From Pleurobrachia bachei (Eukaryota; Ctenophora; Tentaculata; Cydippida; Pleurobrachiidae), in contig AVPN01000595.1 of assembly GCA_000695325.1 (NCBI GenBank), positions 1-44,578 on the forward strand: DNA of 44,578 bases, written 5' to 3'. The position numbers and the translations under genes were made by a program. Below the pieces are notes generated by a model that saw only the letters and a program-made list of their open reading frames with translations, ran no database searches and was not told the DNA's origin. Positions 21,152 through 32,187 of this stretch are shown here, one piece after another (position 1 is the stretch's first letter; every line of letters begins with the position of its first letter).

Positions 21152-22279
21152 ATGTTACACAAAGCGAGCGAAAACTCTTCCGCCCAACAGCAAATGACAC
21201 CCCTGTCCCAACTACAGGAATTTCTCAACCTAAACCTGAACATCAGTTCAACCCCACCATTCTACTTCAACTACTTGCCAGATGCCCAGCAGCCGTCAGT
21301 TAACTACTCATCCGCTCCTCCGTGTTGGTCCAAAACACACAGCAACCCCAAGCAGCACCAACTCAGCAGCAACCTCATACCATACTGACCCATCAGCAGC
21401 AACATCCAAAACCCCAGAAAAATCACCGAGGAGAGCAGCACAAGGTTTGGGAGGGTGACCTACCGAAGAGGAAGCGACAGCCGGGTGAGAATATCGTAGC
21501 GGAGGCCCGGAAATATAGTAAGAAGGTGTTTATTGGCGGGGTTCCCTGGGACATAACTGAGGACCAGTTGAGAATTGCATTCGGAAAGTTCGGCCGGTTT
21601 ACCGTGAAATGGCCCACACGGGACAGCAATAACCGCACCCAACGTGCGAATCAAGGGGCACCTGTACCTGATTTTTGAAGAAGCGGAAAGCGTTAACAAT
21701 CTGATCGACCAAGTAAACACGGGATACGAGGCAAACGGTGGTTCTATCACCTTCAACTTCCGGATCAAGTGCAACAGAAACAAGCACGTGCAGATTGTGC
21801 CCTGGCTGCTCTCCGATAATTACTGGGAGGATAAAAACTGGGACGAATCGTGGGAGTTACGGACAATTTTCGTAGGGGGACTCCACGGAAAACTGTACGC
21901 ACAGGCTCTCTTCATGATCTTCGAGCAGTTGTTTGGGAAGGTTGTCTCGGTAAAGATTGATACGGATGACTTCAACTATCCAACGGGGTCAGGAAGCATC
22001 ACTTTCAGGAGTATCGGGAGTTACAAAAAAGCAATCGAGGCCAATTACATCGTGGTCAAGACTTCGGCATTTGGTTCCAAATCCATTGAGATCCAACACT
22101 TCATGGAGGATAAACCGTGCTGTATGTGCAAGAATGTAACTGGCAAAAAGTTTTGCAAAACTGAGTGTTTTGAGTATTTCTGTGATGTCTGCTGGAGACA
22201 CCATCATCGGTCCTTTGCAACAACCCATTCGTCAGTAACGAGAAATCACAAGAATAAGAACAGTGATCATCTTCTGTAG
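21152..22279 (+). pseudogene. Chimera d/b'': 5' end of CPEB d joined to 3' part of CPEB b
   Basis: The first 57 codons (MLHKASENSS...YSSAPP) are gene d. At about 21323 the sequence becomes gene b at GTGTTGGTCCAAAAC. The join puts b out of frame, so the d frame stops at 21388. The b frame is open from 21322 but hits a second lesion, one extra A near 21631 (CAATAACCGC versus CAATACCGC), and continues in another frame from 21644 to 22279. Small losses of CAG units also distinguish it from b. RRM2 and the ZZ module are intact. Two breaks make a functional full-length product unlikely, unless the consensus is wrong. Confidence 0.75.
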
Positions 22280-22769
22280 ACCTTTAATATATATTAGTCA
22301 GAAATTAATTATTATGTTAGTCCATACTTGACCTGCTAGAATGTTCTTTTGTTATCTTTTTTTTTTATTTTGTGACAGGATTCGAGAGTGTTGTGTTGTA
22401 ATCTAGGAGGTGTAGTTTAGCGGTCAAGTTAGCAGTTATTAGGGGTCCTTCAAAATCTATGTTGGTTGTTGTTAATCAGATTTCCTATTTTTCCTATTTT
22501 GATCATCCTTTTTGAGTGGCCCCTATCTTTAATCAGACACATTCTATTTATCAGATATGTTTATGGCAGTCCGAAGATATGTAGTTACACGGTTTTAGAC
22601 CGTTATTTAGTGGTTATTGTTAGGTTCACTTTTGGGAATGAATCTGATATGAATGAATCTGATACCTTTTCTACACATCTTGCTTCGTTTCTATTCTGTG
22701 TCGATATAATATTTGTGTCTCACCACTTAAATGCTCAATAATTACCTTCCCTTTTCCAAATTAGGTATC

Positions 22770-23804
22770 ATGTCTGCACTACAGCTCGCATATGAGGAGA
22801 TCTGTGCCAAAGCGATGGCCCAACTAAATATTCTTCAATCCTCACCTGCTTCTACTTACTATCGCCAACCGGGCAATAACCCGACAAATTTCCTGCATCA
22901 CGTGTATAGCCCGGAAATCCCCCAGACTCCCCCACCGATCCGCGTCCCTACTGCATCCTTCGGACCTGGACTGACCTCTAGCAACAGTTCAACCGTTTGG
23001 AAGGGTGAAATCTACCCAGACCGCTTGAACCTGACCAACGGAGTAGCTCAGATCTCAAGGAAGCTGTTTGTCGGCGGGATCAGCAAACACATAACAGAGG
23101 CAATGTTGACAGCTCGGTTGATCCCCTTTGATCCTGATATGGTTCTCGTCCGACCTGAATCCCGGCAGTCCAAGGGGTATGTCTACGTCATCATGAGTTC
23201 GAACTATGCCGTTGCAAATCTTCTAAAACAGTGCCACTATGTCATGGAGGGGGGATTCCAAACTTTTCATCTGCCAATTTGCTACCTAGGCCGTGTGAAG
23301 CAGCTCCAACTCGTGCCATGGTCCCACTCTGACAACCGGTTCATTTCTACAGTTTGCCCCGCCGTTCCCATCCCGAAGCGGCATCTTACTGTTTTTGTGG
23401 GTGCCCTTCACGGCCGACTGCACGCCCGGGCTATTTCCCAGATCTTTGGGGAGCTATTCGGTGAGGTTATGGATGTTCATGTTGACACGGACAAGTATAA
23501 CTATCCCACCGGATTCGGACGGATTTCATTTCTCCGGCGGGAGAGTTATGTGGCTGCGATTAATGCCAACTACGTCCACATTGATTGTATGAAGATCAAC
23601 AAGAGGGTACAGATTGAACCTTATATTGATGGACAGGAGTGCTCCCTCTGTAGTGAAAGTGATGTGCCTAACTTTTGTCGGGAGTTAACCTGTTTTGCAT
23701 TTTTCTGCAATAGCTGCTGGCTCCAGAAACATAACTCCACGGACCTGTCTTATCATGAGCCTGTCCGCCGAAAGTCCAAGTCCTCCAGACGAGGAGAGTT
23801 TTAA
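22770..23804 (+). CDS. CPEB1-type RNA-binding protein, paralogue c2
   Basis: 344 residues, the same length and architecture as c1. The start is chosen at 22770 (MSALQLAYEE) rather than an in-frame Met at 22731, because an acceptor-like CCAAATTAG lies between them and c1 uses the same Met. Changes from c1 are few (for example SPAST for SPAPT, PDMVLV for PDLVLV, STVCPAV for SSVSPAV, final GEF for GDF), against many silent changes. RRM1, RRM2 and the ZZ cysteines and histidines are all conserved. It is followed by the d-type spacer and gene d. Confidence 0.88.
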   Translation: MSALQLAYEEICAKAMAQLNILQSSPASTYYRQPGNNPTNFLHHVYSPEIPQTPPPIRVPTASFGPGLTSSNSSTVWKGEIYPDRLNLTNGVAQISRKLFVGGISKHITEAMLTARLIPFDPDMVLVRPESRQSKGYVYVIMSSNYAVANLLKQCHYVMEGGFQTFHLPICYLGRVKQLQLVPWSHSDNRFISTVCPAVPIPKRHLTVFVGALHGRLHARAISQIFGELFGEVMDVHVDTDKYNYPTGFGRISFLRRESYVAAINANYVHIDCMKINKRVQIEPYIDGQECSLCSESDVPNFCRELTCFAFFCNSCWLQKHNSTDLSYHEPVRRKSKSSRRGEF

Positions 23805-24422
23805 AATTGTAAACAGGTGGCACGGTGTAAAAGGAGGACAAGTTGTTTTAGAAATCATACAAGTTAGACAATAATTCACCCTGTTTTTAAATTATACTAT
23901 TTATTATTTTAGCCATTTATCTAATCAAAATTTTATACTTAAAATCAATACACTGCCAGCTCGGATATTTATATCTTTTATATCTTTACTATTTATCATC
24001 ATATCTTATTTGATATCATCATATTATCTTAATTGCTATCATCCATAAGAGAGTTGACGAGCCTAAATGACATTTATTTGACTCGATGAGGTGTAATTTA
24101 TATACTTTACGTCGCTTGAATTGAAAAAGAGTGATCAGTTTAATGGAAAAATCTATAATCCTTTAGTTTTCGAGAGACAACATGCTTTAAAATGATCATT
24201 TAACAAACTATCATGATTATTATGTTTTACAAACACCGGGTTTATAAAAACTGTTAAACTTTGTGCAATTTACCAGCCGTGATTTGCTGCTTTATTTTGT
24301 CCGAATTGAATATCGAGTTTTATTTTTAGTTTCGCCTCCCCCCTCCAGTCCCAGGATAAAATTATCCTAAACTAATAACCCCCACCCTCTTTTTCTAGTT
24401 CAACAGTTATAGTAAAGTCAAA

Positions 24423-25715
24423 ATGTTACACAAAGCGAGCGAAAACTCTTCCGCCCAACAGCAAATGACACCCCTGTCCCAACTACAGGAATTTCTCAAC
24501 CTAAACCTGAACATCAGTTCAACCCCACCATTCTACTTCAACTACTTGCCAGATGCCCAGCAGCCGTCAGTTAACTACTCATCCGCTCCTCCCCAGCAGA
24601 CCAACAACGGAGCTGCAGCAGCTTTCAGTGGCCATCATCACCACCAGAAGCAACAACAGTATCACCACCAGCAGCAACACAGCCAGCAACACAGCCAGCA
24701 ACAGCAACATTCCAGACTAAGCAACACGTGGGCCCCAGCCAGAAACAGCAGCAATCCCACCTCTGAGCCGTACAGTCGTGGCGAGCGAGCCTTTAACAAT
24801 GGTGCAAGTTCCTGGTCTGAGCCGAGGAAAGTGGCCATGCCCGAACTTCAGTCAGCCCCAAACAACGCTAGTATTGAATTCATGAAGGCCTTCACGAACG
24901 ACCAGCACCCAAAGCTCTGGGAAGGTGACCTCCAGCAACGTGATTACAACAACGGATCTGGGATCTTCAGCAAGAAAATCTTCATTGGCGGACTTCCCCG
25001 GGACATGTCTGATGATGATATCCTGTCTATCTTCGGAAAATATGACCCGGACGTACGAATCGAGTGGCCGGAGAGTCGACCCAACACCCGGACAACACCC
25101 AAGGGATACCTTTATATCATCTTTATGACGAATGAAAATGTCCGAAACTTGCTGTATCGGTGTAATCTGGTGATCGAGGGAGGGTGCGAAACCTTCAACT
25201 TTCCCATCATCTACAAGGGGAAAACGAAACAACTTCAAGTGATTCCCTGGCTTACATCTGACAGTTTCTATAAGTTTGCAGAACCAACTGAGATGCAGAG
25301 GGCAAAGTTCACTGTGTTTATTGGTGCACTACACGGTCGTTTGCACGCCAAGGCCGTTGCTTACATCTTCAACACGATGTTCGGCAGTGTAATGTCCGTC
25401 ACCATTGATACTGATCGGCACAAATACCCGACAGGATCGGGTCGAATAACATTCAGCTGCAGAGAGAGCTATACTAAGGCTATCGTGGCAAACTTTGTGC
25501 AAATTGATGCCAAGAAGCTGAGCAAGAAAGTACAAATTGAGCCGTGCATTGATGGCCAGAAATGTTGCACGTGCAAGCAGGAGGATGCACCCAATTTCTG
25601 CAAGGAGGAGCAGTGTTTCGAGTACTTTTGCAACGAGTGCTGGGAACAACATCACTATAAGTTCGAAAATATGAGCCATGTTCCTATTAGAAGAAAGAAC
25701 AGGTTTGAGATTTAG
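24423..25715 (+). CDS. CPEB1-type RNA-binding protein, paralogue d, Gln/His-rich N-terminus
   Basis: 430 residues, single exon; the ATG lies 24 nt after TTTTTCTAG. The N-terminus has a hydrophobic/Asn-rich start, then a Gln/His-rich segment (about 68-105, HHHHQKQQQYHHQQQHSQQH). RRM1 is at about 184-270 (KIFIGGLPRDMSDDD, KGYLYIIF), RRM2 about 295-366 (TVFIGALHGRL, GSGRITF), and ZZ about 378-425 (CCTCKQED, FCKEEQCFEYFCNECW, HH). It is most like gene a; a tract of about 275 bp over the inter-RRM linker and RRM2 is almost identical to a, while flanking coding sequence is clearly more diverged. Its 5' end is reused in chimera d/b'', and its 3' part in d'. Confidence 0.9.
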   Translation: MLHKASENSSAQQQMTPLSQLQEFLNLNLNISSTPPFYFNYLPDAQQPSVNYSSAPPQQTNNGAAAAFSGHHHHQKQQQYHHQQQHSQQHSQQQQHSRLSNTWAPARNSSNPTSEPYSRGERAFNNGASSWSEPRKVAMPELQSAPNNASIEFMKAFTNDQHPKLWEGDLQQRDYNNGSGIFSKKIFIGGLPRDMSDDDILSIFGKYDPDVRIEWPESRPNTRTTPKGYLYIIFMTNENVRNLLYRCNLVIEGGCETFNFPIIYKGKTKQLQVIPWLTSDSFYKFAEPTEMQRAKFTVFIGALHGRLHAKAVAYIFNTMFGSVMSVTIDTDRHKYPTGSGRITFSCRESYTKAIVANFVQIDAKKLSKKVQIEPCIDGQKCCTCKQEDAPNFCKEEQCFEYFCNECWEQHHYKFENMSHVPIRRKNRFEI

Positions 25716-26165
25716 GAAATTTGTCGAGAGAAATATATATTGCAATTGGTTTGTGTTATTTGAATGTTATCGCTAGTTACTGTGGGCGAGAAGTGAGTTA
25801 TCATTATCATTAATTATTATTTATTTATTATACACCAGAATTGTCGTATCGATAATCAAATATTTAAATTACTAACTAATTTTTCAAGTTAACTACTACA
25901 CTGTTAAACAATTTTTTGTTCGTACAACTTAATTATGACGTTTGAGAGACAAAGATACCAAGAAAGAGAGACACTTGAGACACTAGTTTTTTAATGTTTT
26001 CTATATTTGCTAAATAAAAATATTTCCCCTTTTCCGTTTCCTTACTCATTTATTGTTCTCCAAAAGGGGAAAGGGAAGAAATATCTCATTCTTTAGCGTT
26101 ATATAATTCGGTTTACCGAACGTTTATAGAGACCAAACAATTATAATTTTACTGAATATAGTTTT

Positions 26166-26278
26166 GGGAAAGCCCGACAGAATTGACTGCAGAATTTTAG
26201 CTGATGAGTTGTGTCGAGCTTTCCCAACATTGCGTGCTCGGGAGTTTTCAAAAAAGTTAGAATCGCTCTCGAGCACGC
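26166..26278. other. Two adjacent conserved stem-loops
   Basis: Stem 1 pairs GGGAAAGCCCGACA (26166) with TGTCGAGCTTTCCC (ending 26225), 13 of 14 pairs. Stem 2 pairs GCGTGCTCGGGAG (26232) with CTCTCGAGCACGC (ending 26278), 12 of 13 pairs plus a G-T wobble. Both are kept unchanged in the duplicate at 28113-28172 and 28179-28225. It may be a structured RNA element, or the end of an inverted-repeat element. No known RNA family is recognised. Confidence 0.5.
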
Positions 26279-26408
26279 CTGTCGCCTACTCAATTATAGT
26301 GCCGTAGAGTGGTAGAATCTGATTTTGTGTCGCAGTGTCTGATTTTGTATTTTGTTTGTTTTCTAATTTCAATTTTCCCAACCACTGCTTCTTCATACCC
26401 ATTACCCC

Positions 26409-26410
<2 letters not shown>

Positions 26411-26442
<32 letters not shown>
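26411..26442. repeat. (CT)n microsatellite
   Basis: About 15 CT repeats. The duplicate near 28350 has only a short TCTCTCTC, so the tract expanded after duplication. Confidence 0.9.
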
Positions 26443-26445
<3 letters not shown>

Positions 26446-26755
26446 CCAGTACCTGTTGTTGAGTTTAGCCACCGTTTAACCACTATCTCTCTCCCTATCT
26501 AGCAATGACTGTAAAGTTGTCGAAGACGCTTGATCACCACTCTTGCTGAGGATTCTATTTTTTTTTAGTTACGGGACCAGGACTTTTTATAATTGTGTCA
26601 AACGTGGCAGTCAAATTACTGCAGTTTTTGTTGTTATTTTATTACAGCTGAGTGTGGTATAAATGGTCACCCCTCATATTTCAACCGTTTTTTGTAATAT
26701 ATTCCTTTTTTTACCTCTTATTACTTTGTTTTAATCTGAATATCTCTGAAAAAAG

Positions 26756-26924
26756 TCAAATTATGAAAAATAAAATACAAAAACTAAAATAAAAACTGAA
26801 ACTGAAAAAGTAAAATTCAAAAAATAAAAAACTAAAACTAAAACTGAAAAAGTAAAATAAAAAAGTAAAATTCTGAAAAATGAAACTTCTGAAACATGAA
26901 AAAAAGAAAAAAACTGAAAAGTTG
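26756..26924. repeat. A-rich low-complexity junction
   Basis: Irregular repeats of AAAACTGAAAAAGTAAAAT fill the stretch where the 5' part of CPEB copy d' would be expected. The plus-strand frame happens to be open from 26880 into the CPEB sequence, giving a Lys-rich leader (MKLLKHEKKKKTEKLFFGG). The sequence looks like slippage-generated filler or a poor assembly junction. Confidence 0.6.
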
Positions 26925-27659
26925 TTTTTTGGCGGACTTCCCCGGGACATGTCTGATGATGATATCCTGTCTATCTTCGGAAAATATGACCCGGACGTAC
27001 GAATCGAGTGGCCGGAGAGTCGACCCAACACCCGGACAACACCCAAGGGATACCTTTATATCATCTTTATGACGAATGAAAATGTCCGAAACTTGCTGTA
27101 TCGGTGTAATCTGGTGATCGAGGGAGGGTGCGAAACGTTCAACTTTCCCATCATCTACAAGGGGAAAACGAAACAACTTCAAGTGATTCCCTGGCTTACA
27201 TCTGACAGTTTCTATAAGTTTGCAGAACCAACTGAGATGCAGAGGGCAAAGTTCACTGTGTTTATTGGTGCACTACACGGTCGTCTGCACGCCAAGGCCG
27301 TTGCTTACATCTTCAACACGATGTTCGGCAGTGTAATGTCCGTCACCATTGATACTGATCGGCACAAATACCCGACAGGATCGGGTCGAATAACATTCAG
27401 CTGCAGAGAGAGCTATACTAAGGCTATCGTGGCAAACTTTGTGCAAATTGATGCCAAGAAGCTGAGCAAGAAAGTACAAATTGAGCCGTGTATTGATGGC
27501 CAGAAATGTTGCACGTGCAAGCAGGAGGATGCGCCCAATTTCTGCAAGGAGGAGCAGTGTTTCGAGTACTTTTGCAACGAATGCTGGGAACAACATCACT
27601 ATAAGTTCGAAAATATGAGTCATGTTCCTATTAGAAGAAAGAACCGGTTTGAGATTTAG
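26925..27659 (+). pseudogene. CPEB1-type paralogue d', 5'-truncated
   Basis: It begins inside RNP2 of RRM1 (GGLPRDMSDDD) and then encodes exactly the gene d protein to its last residue, with RRM1 remainder, RRM2 and ZZ all intact. I count about seven nucleotide differences from d across the 735 bp and all are silent. The whole N-terminal region, including the Gln/His segment and the first beta strand, is replaced by A-rich sequence. A start in that sequence (26880) would give 259 residues. Either the truncation is very recent, the short form is functional, or the upstream join is an assembly fault. Confidence 0.65.
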
Positions 27660-28610
27660 GAAGTCTGTCGAGAGAAATATATATTGCAATTGGTTTGTGT
27701 AATTTGAATGTTATCGCTAGTTACTGTGGGCGAGAAGTGAGTTATCATTATCATTAATTATTATTTATTAATTATACACCAGAATTGTCGTATCGATAAT
27801 CAAATATTTAAATTACTAACTAATTTTTCAAGTTAACTACTACACTGTTAAACAATTTTTTGTTCGTACAACTTAATTATGACGTTTGAGAGACAAAGAT
27901 ACCAAAAAAGAAAGAGAGACACTTGAGACACTAGTTTTAATGTTTTCTATATTTGCTAAATAAAAATATTTCCCCTTTTCCGTTTCCTTACTCATTTATT
28001 GTTCTCCAAAAGGGGGAAAGGGAAGAAATATCTCATTCTTTAGCGTTATATAATTCGGTTTACCGAACGTTTATAGAGACCAAACAATTATAATTTTACT
28101 GAATATAGTTTTGGGAAAGCCCGACAGAATTGACTGCAGAATTTTAGCTGATGAGTTGTGTCGAGCTTTCCCAACATTGCGTGCTCGGGAGTTTTCAAAA
28201 AAGTTAGAATCGCTCTCGAGCACGCCTGTCGCCTACTCAATTATAGTGCCGTAGAGTGGTAGAATCTGATTTTGTGTCGCAGTGTCTGATTTTGTATTTT
28301 GTTTGTTTTCTAATTTCAATTTTTCCCAACCACTGTTTCTTCGTACCCCGTTTCTCTCTCCCTTTCCTAGTACCTGATGTTGAGTTTAGCCACCGTTTAA
28401 CCACCACCTCTCTCCCTGTCTAGCAATGACTGTAATGTCAAGTTGAAGACGCTTGATCACCACTCTCCCTGAGGATTCTGGTTACCATGACGGGACTTTT
28501 ATAGAAGTGTGGCAGTCAAATTATTGCAGTTTTTGTTGTCGTTATTTTATTACAGCTGAGTGTAGACTGGGAGATGAAATATGCTATTGTGCAAATAAAA
28601 GGGGTAAATT

Positions 28611-29570
28611 AGTTTAGTCACTAGTGTGATTTAACTCTTTTAAGACGTTTTACAATTGTTACTTTTATTTTGTGTACAAAATCGTTCTTGTGACATAAGG
28701 GGTCATAAACAAGTGCATTTAGAGGGCCCTTTTTCCGAAACGATCTTGCTGCACTGTTTATGACCCATGTTTGACGATTGAAACGGGGTTTGGAACAAGT
28801 TGTGTCCATGTCAGATCAAGTGGGACATGGGCGCTAGACAGTTATGCAGACACTGTCTGGCACGCCCTTGGCTTGTCTGACAATGTGCCGCACGCCAAAA
28901 GTCGACACCAGTTTGGACCGGGGCGCGCGAAAGGAAAGCAAACTTTTCCAGCATCAACTGTGACAGAAACCCAATTCCTCCTGTCGGGCAAATTCTTTGA
29001 CACTGACTTCATTCTATTGTGCTCATTCTTAGGAGTGGTGACTATGCTGAATTCACATCAACGGAAAGAAACTCATCATTGAATGACACTTGTAGCTTAT
29101 TTTAAACACTTTTTAATCGGATTTTTTATTCTTGTGCCAGCAATTTGAATGGAAGGCGCGAAATTATTGACTTACGGCCGGAAATGCAACGCGCCGCGAA
29201 ATCCTTTTTTGTATTTGGACATTTTTGCCGCACCGGGCTGAATTTCAAGATGGCCGTTTTTCGTCACTTTTCAAAACTTTTTGAATTCCCGTAAAATCTT
29301 TTCAAAACTCGCCTTTTGGGTCTTTCTTCTTGTTTCAACTTTCAAGGTGTTGATGTGGCCAATATTCCGGCTATTTTCAATAGGCCTATGTGAATCATTT
29401 TTGGTATTCGACAGAGTCTATCGAATAAAAGTTAACGTTTGTAGTGGGACAGTTGGAAATTCCTCGGTTCTCGTGACAGCGGATTTCCGTTCTTAGTTAA
29501 GGATAGAAATGAGCATTGAGAATTGAGAAATTATGTCATTGGATGTTAATCAAATTACGCATGTTTAGAA
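28611..29570. other. Intergenic region between CPEB array and MSH5
   Basis: No convincing gene. It contains a long hairpin (28700-28766), then GC-richer patches with GGCGCGAAATT and CGCGCCGCGAAAT (29150-29200). The open frames of 70-100 codons here show no domain signal. The end supplies the acceptor-like CATGTTTAG just before the MSH5 start. Confidence 0.5.
28700..28766. repeat. Long hairpin
   Basis: The left arm GGGTCATAAACAAGTGCA pairs with the right arm TGCACTGTTTATGACCC with one bulged base, around a loop of about 32 nt. It could be an old transposon end or an RNA hairpin. Confidence 0.6.
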
Positions 29571-32187
29571 ATGACAGATCCAAATGATGTATTTTTCACC
29601 TCTTCCTCCGTCACACCTTCCACCCTCACCAACGTCACCCGGCTCGAAAATGAGATGGAGATGGATAGCACCCCGATATCTTCCTACACCAGGCCCTCAG
29701 GAAAGAGGCCGAGAAAGAAACCATCTGCTGCCACCATCTCTACCGTCTCAAAAGCCTCTACCTCTTCCACAGCTGATCCCTCTACCTCGTTCTCCTCGGA
29801 GGACATTGTCACCACAACCACTGACCCGGGCACAACTTCATTTTCAACCTCCGATCAGAGTTTCTTATCTTTGATTTTCTTCCAGGGGACCCTCGGAGCT
29901 GCTTTCTACGATACCGAGCACTGTGTTCTGAACATTTTCAAAGAAATCTCCGAGTGTGGTGATTTCCAGAACATTCTTCGGATGTGCTACCAGTGTTCCC
30001 CTGATAAGGTTATCATCAATTCGAAACAGCAGCAAAAACTTTCCGAGCTCCTGGTGGATAGCTTTTTTCAAGGGGAATTCAGCTGCTGTAGAGGTAGTAC
30101 CGGCATCCTTTTTTGTTTACGAACTCTCTAAAAGACGCCTGCTGAATCTAGCTCCATCAGGCCAGTCAGAAACTACAAACGACCACAAAGATATTTGGGT
30201 AAGTTCGGTGGTGAATTTAGATGACAAGAACAGTGTGAAAGCGGCTGGTGCCCTTCTACGGTATATTGATCAAAATCGAATTGGTATTGAGCTAGAGGAG
30301 AGTTTCATTCAGGCGCCAATTCTTGGTGTTGCCCAGGTCTCGCTCATGTCCTCGCTCTATCTGGATTCAAACACTCTGTATGCCTTGCAGATCTTTCAAG
30401 ATGAAAATCATCCTTCCGCTGCAAAGAGAGGTCGGAGCCGAGGGAAAGAGGGTTTGAGCTTGTTCGGTAATATGAACAGGACTAAGTCTCGTTTGGGGTC
30501 GATACGGTTAAAACATTGGTTCCGAACCCCTTCTCGAGACATCAACTTGATACGACAGAGACAAGAGGCGATTCAGTTTTTTACACTCAATGAAAACTTG
30601 GACAAAGTTCTTGCTATCTCCGATTGGCTAAGAAGTGTTAAAAATATCACGAAAATCTTTGCCAAAATGGTCGCATCCCACATCTCCGTTCAAGACTGGC
30701 AGATTCTGTACAAAACTTTGTTTAGTGCCCTTTGTATTACGGATATGTGTTCATCAATTACCGATGAAGTTGAGATAGTGCAAGACTTCCGAAACATCGA
30801 TCTATCAGGACTACGGGAGGTTCTGGCTATGGTGAACAAAATCATGGACGTCGAGGAATCAAAGCTAAAGAATCGGTTTGTTGTGAAGTATGGCATTGAC
30901 ATTGAGTTGGATGAAAAGAAGAGAGTTTATAATGGGTTACCAGAGTTGATGACAAGCATAGCAGAGCAGGAACTGGCTGATTTAGACCCTAGAATAGCCG
31001 AGTGTAGTGTGATATATCTTCCACAGCTCGGATATCTAGTATCGGTCCCCATCTACCCATTCCTGACAGAAGAAAACCAGTACGCACTGCAGAATTTGGA
31101 GTTTGTCTTCGCGACAAGTGACGCTATCAACTACAAGAGTGAGCGGACGAAAGAGTTGGATCGGCTGCTGGGTGACACACAAAGTGAGATTTCGGACCAT
31201 GAGTCTGGTATTATGCACCGTCTACAGAACATGGTTCTGCAACACATGTCACCAATTAACACGGCACTCGATTTTGTGGCCGAGTTAGATTGCCTGATCT
31301 CGATAGCGTCCTTTAGCAAAGATCATGACCTGGTATTCCCCACGATAACACCTGAGAAGCAGATCAGTATAGTGGGAGGTCGACATATCCTCCACGAGTT
31401 ATGTACTCGACAGTTTGTTCCAAATGATACGTATCTTGACCCTAACAACGGTCTACTGACCATCATTTCGGGGCCTAACGCATCCGGGAAGAGCGTCTAT
31501 CTAAAGCAGGTGGCTCTCATCACTTACATGGCCCATCTTGGGTCGGCTGTTCCAGCAACAAGCGCTGATATTTGTGTTTGTGATTCAATTTTCACGCGTA
31601 TCAAGTGTGTTGAGTCCGTGTCAGTCAACCTGTCTACCTTTATGCTAGATCTCAATCAGATCACAAAGGCGGTAAACGGTGCAACAAGTCGGTCGTTGGT
31701 GATCATGGATGAATTTGGTAAGGGAACGTCGAGACACAACGGAATCGCCCTTTTTACAGCAACTATGCGACACTGGCTTGCCCGGGTTGGAGAGTGTCCC
31801 TTCGTTCTGGCTGCCACTCACTATCACACTATATTCCACCGGCGACTCCTTCCACCCTCTCCCATTCTCCGGTACAAGACATTTGATATAGGGGACGATG
31901 GTAGCGGTGGTTTGGTGTATCTATTTAAGTTGATTGACGGGTATTGTTTGCATTCTCGTGCGACAAACGTTGCTCGATTGGCAGGAATTGACCAGTCAAT
32001 TGTTGATAGAGCTGATGAGATATTATCACTGACGGCCACGGAAAAACAACCACCGCAACCTGACAGCGTTAAAGATAATAATTTTGAAAACTGCCAGACA
32101 GTCGTGAAAAGGTTTTTGGAAACTAATTTTGAGTTTGAAGAATCATCACATGAGTTCATTAGTTGGTTAAAAAGCAATCTTTGTTAG
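29571..32187 (+). CDS. MSH5: MutS homologue MSH5, meiotic crossover protein (one apparent frameshift)
   Basis: About 871 residues if one extra base is allowed for, close to vertebrate MSH5 (about 830). The N-terminus (1-95) is Ser/Thr-rich. The conserved part begins at SLIFFQGTLGAAFYD; there is no MutS mismatch-recognition domain, as in MSH4/MSH5. Lever/clamp helices follow (LYKTLFSALCITD), then the ATPase: Walker A GPNASGKS at about 634, signature LSTFMLDLNQI, Walker B DEFGKGT at about 713. The tail (NCQTVVKRFLE) is MSH5-like. With MSH4 it forms the sliding clamp that stabilises Holliday junctions in meiosis. The frame shifts by one base in a run of six T at 30063-30068 (open frames 29571-30131 and about 30040-32187), probably a homopolymer error. 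The start follows GTTTAG|AA. The stop is 148 nt before the next CPEB gene. Confidence 0.88.

Larger units (their letters stand above)
25716..26755. repeat. 3' flank of CPEB d, duplicated after d'
   Basis: 25716-26640 is nearly identical to 27660-28560. AATAAA-like sites occur (for example in CTAAATAAAAATATTT near 26012). Two adjacent stem-loops (26166-26278) and, in this copy only, a long CT tract (26411-26442) are present. A tiny start context TATCTAG|CAATGACTG at 26502-26511 opens a frame of 14 codons in this copy and 6 in the other, so it is probably not coding. Confidence 0.7.

Noticed and set aside
26180-26225. CTGATGAG in the stem-loop region as a possible hammerhead ribozyme
   Set aside because: The required GAAA core and matching stem II/III order are absent; the hairpin explains the pairing without a ribozyme core.
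12220-28600. A CRISPR-like or phage-like repeat system
   Set aside because: The repeats are whole eukaryotic genes and spacers hundreds of bases long; no short regular repeat-spacer array exists.
28771-29082. A 103-codon ORF before MSH5
   Set aside because: Nothing recognisable in it; it looks like a chance open frame in GC-richer sequence.
29571-30131. MSH5 frame change explained by a small intron
   Set aside because: No GT..AG pair near 30060 restores the frame while keeping the conserved residues on both sides; a single-base difference in the T run does.
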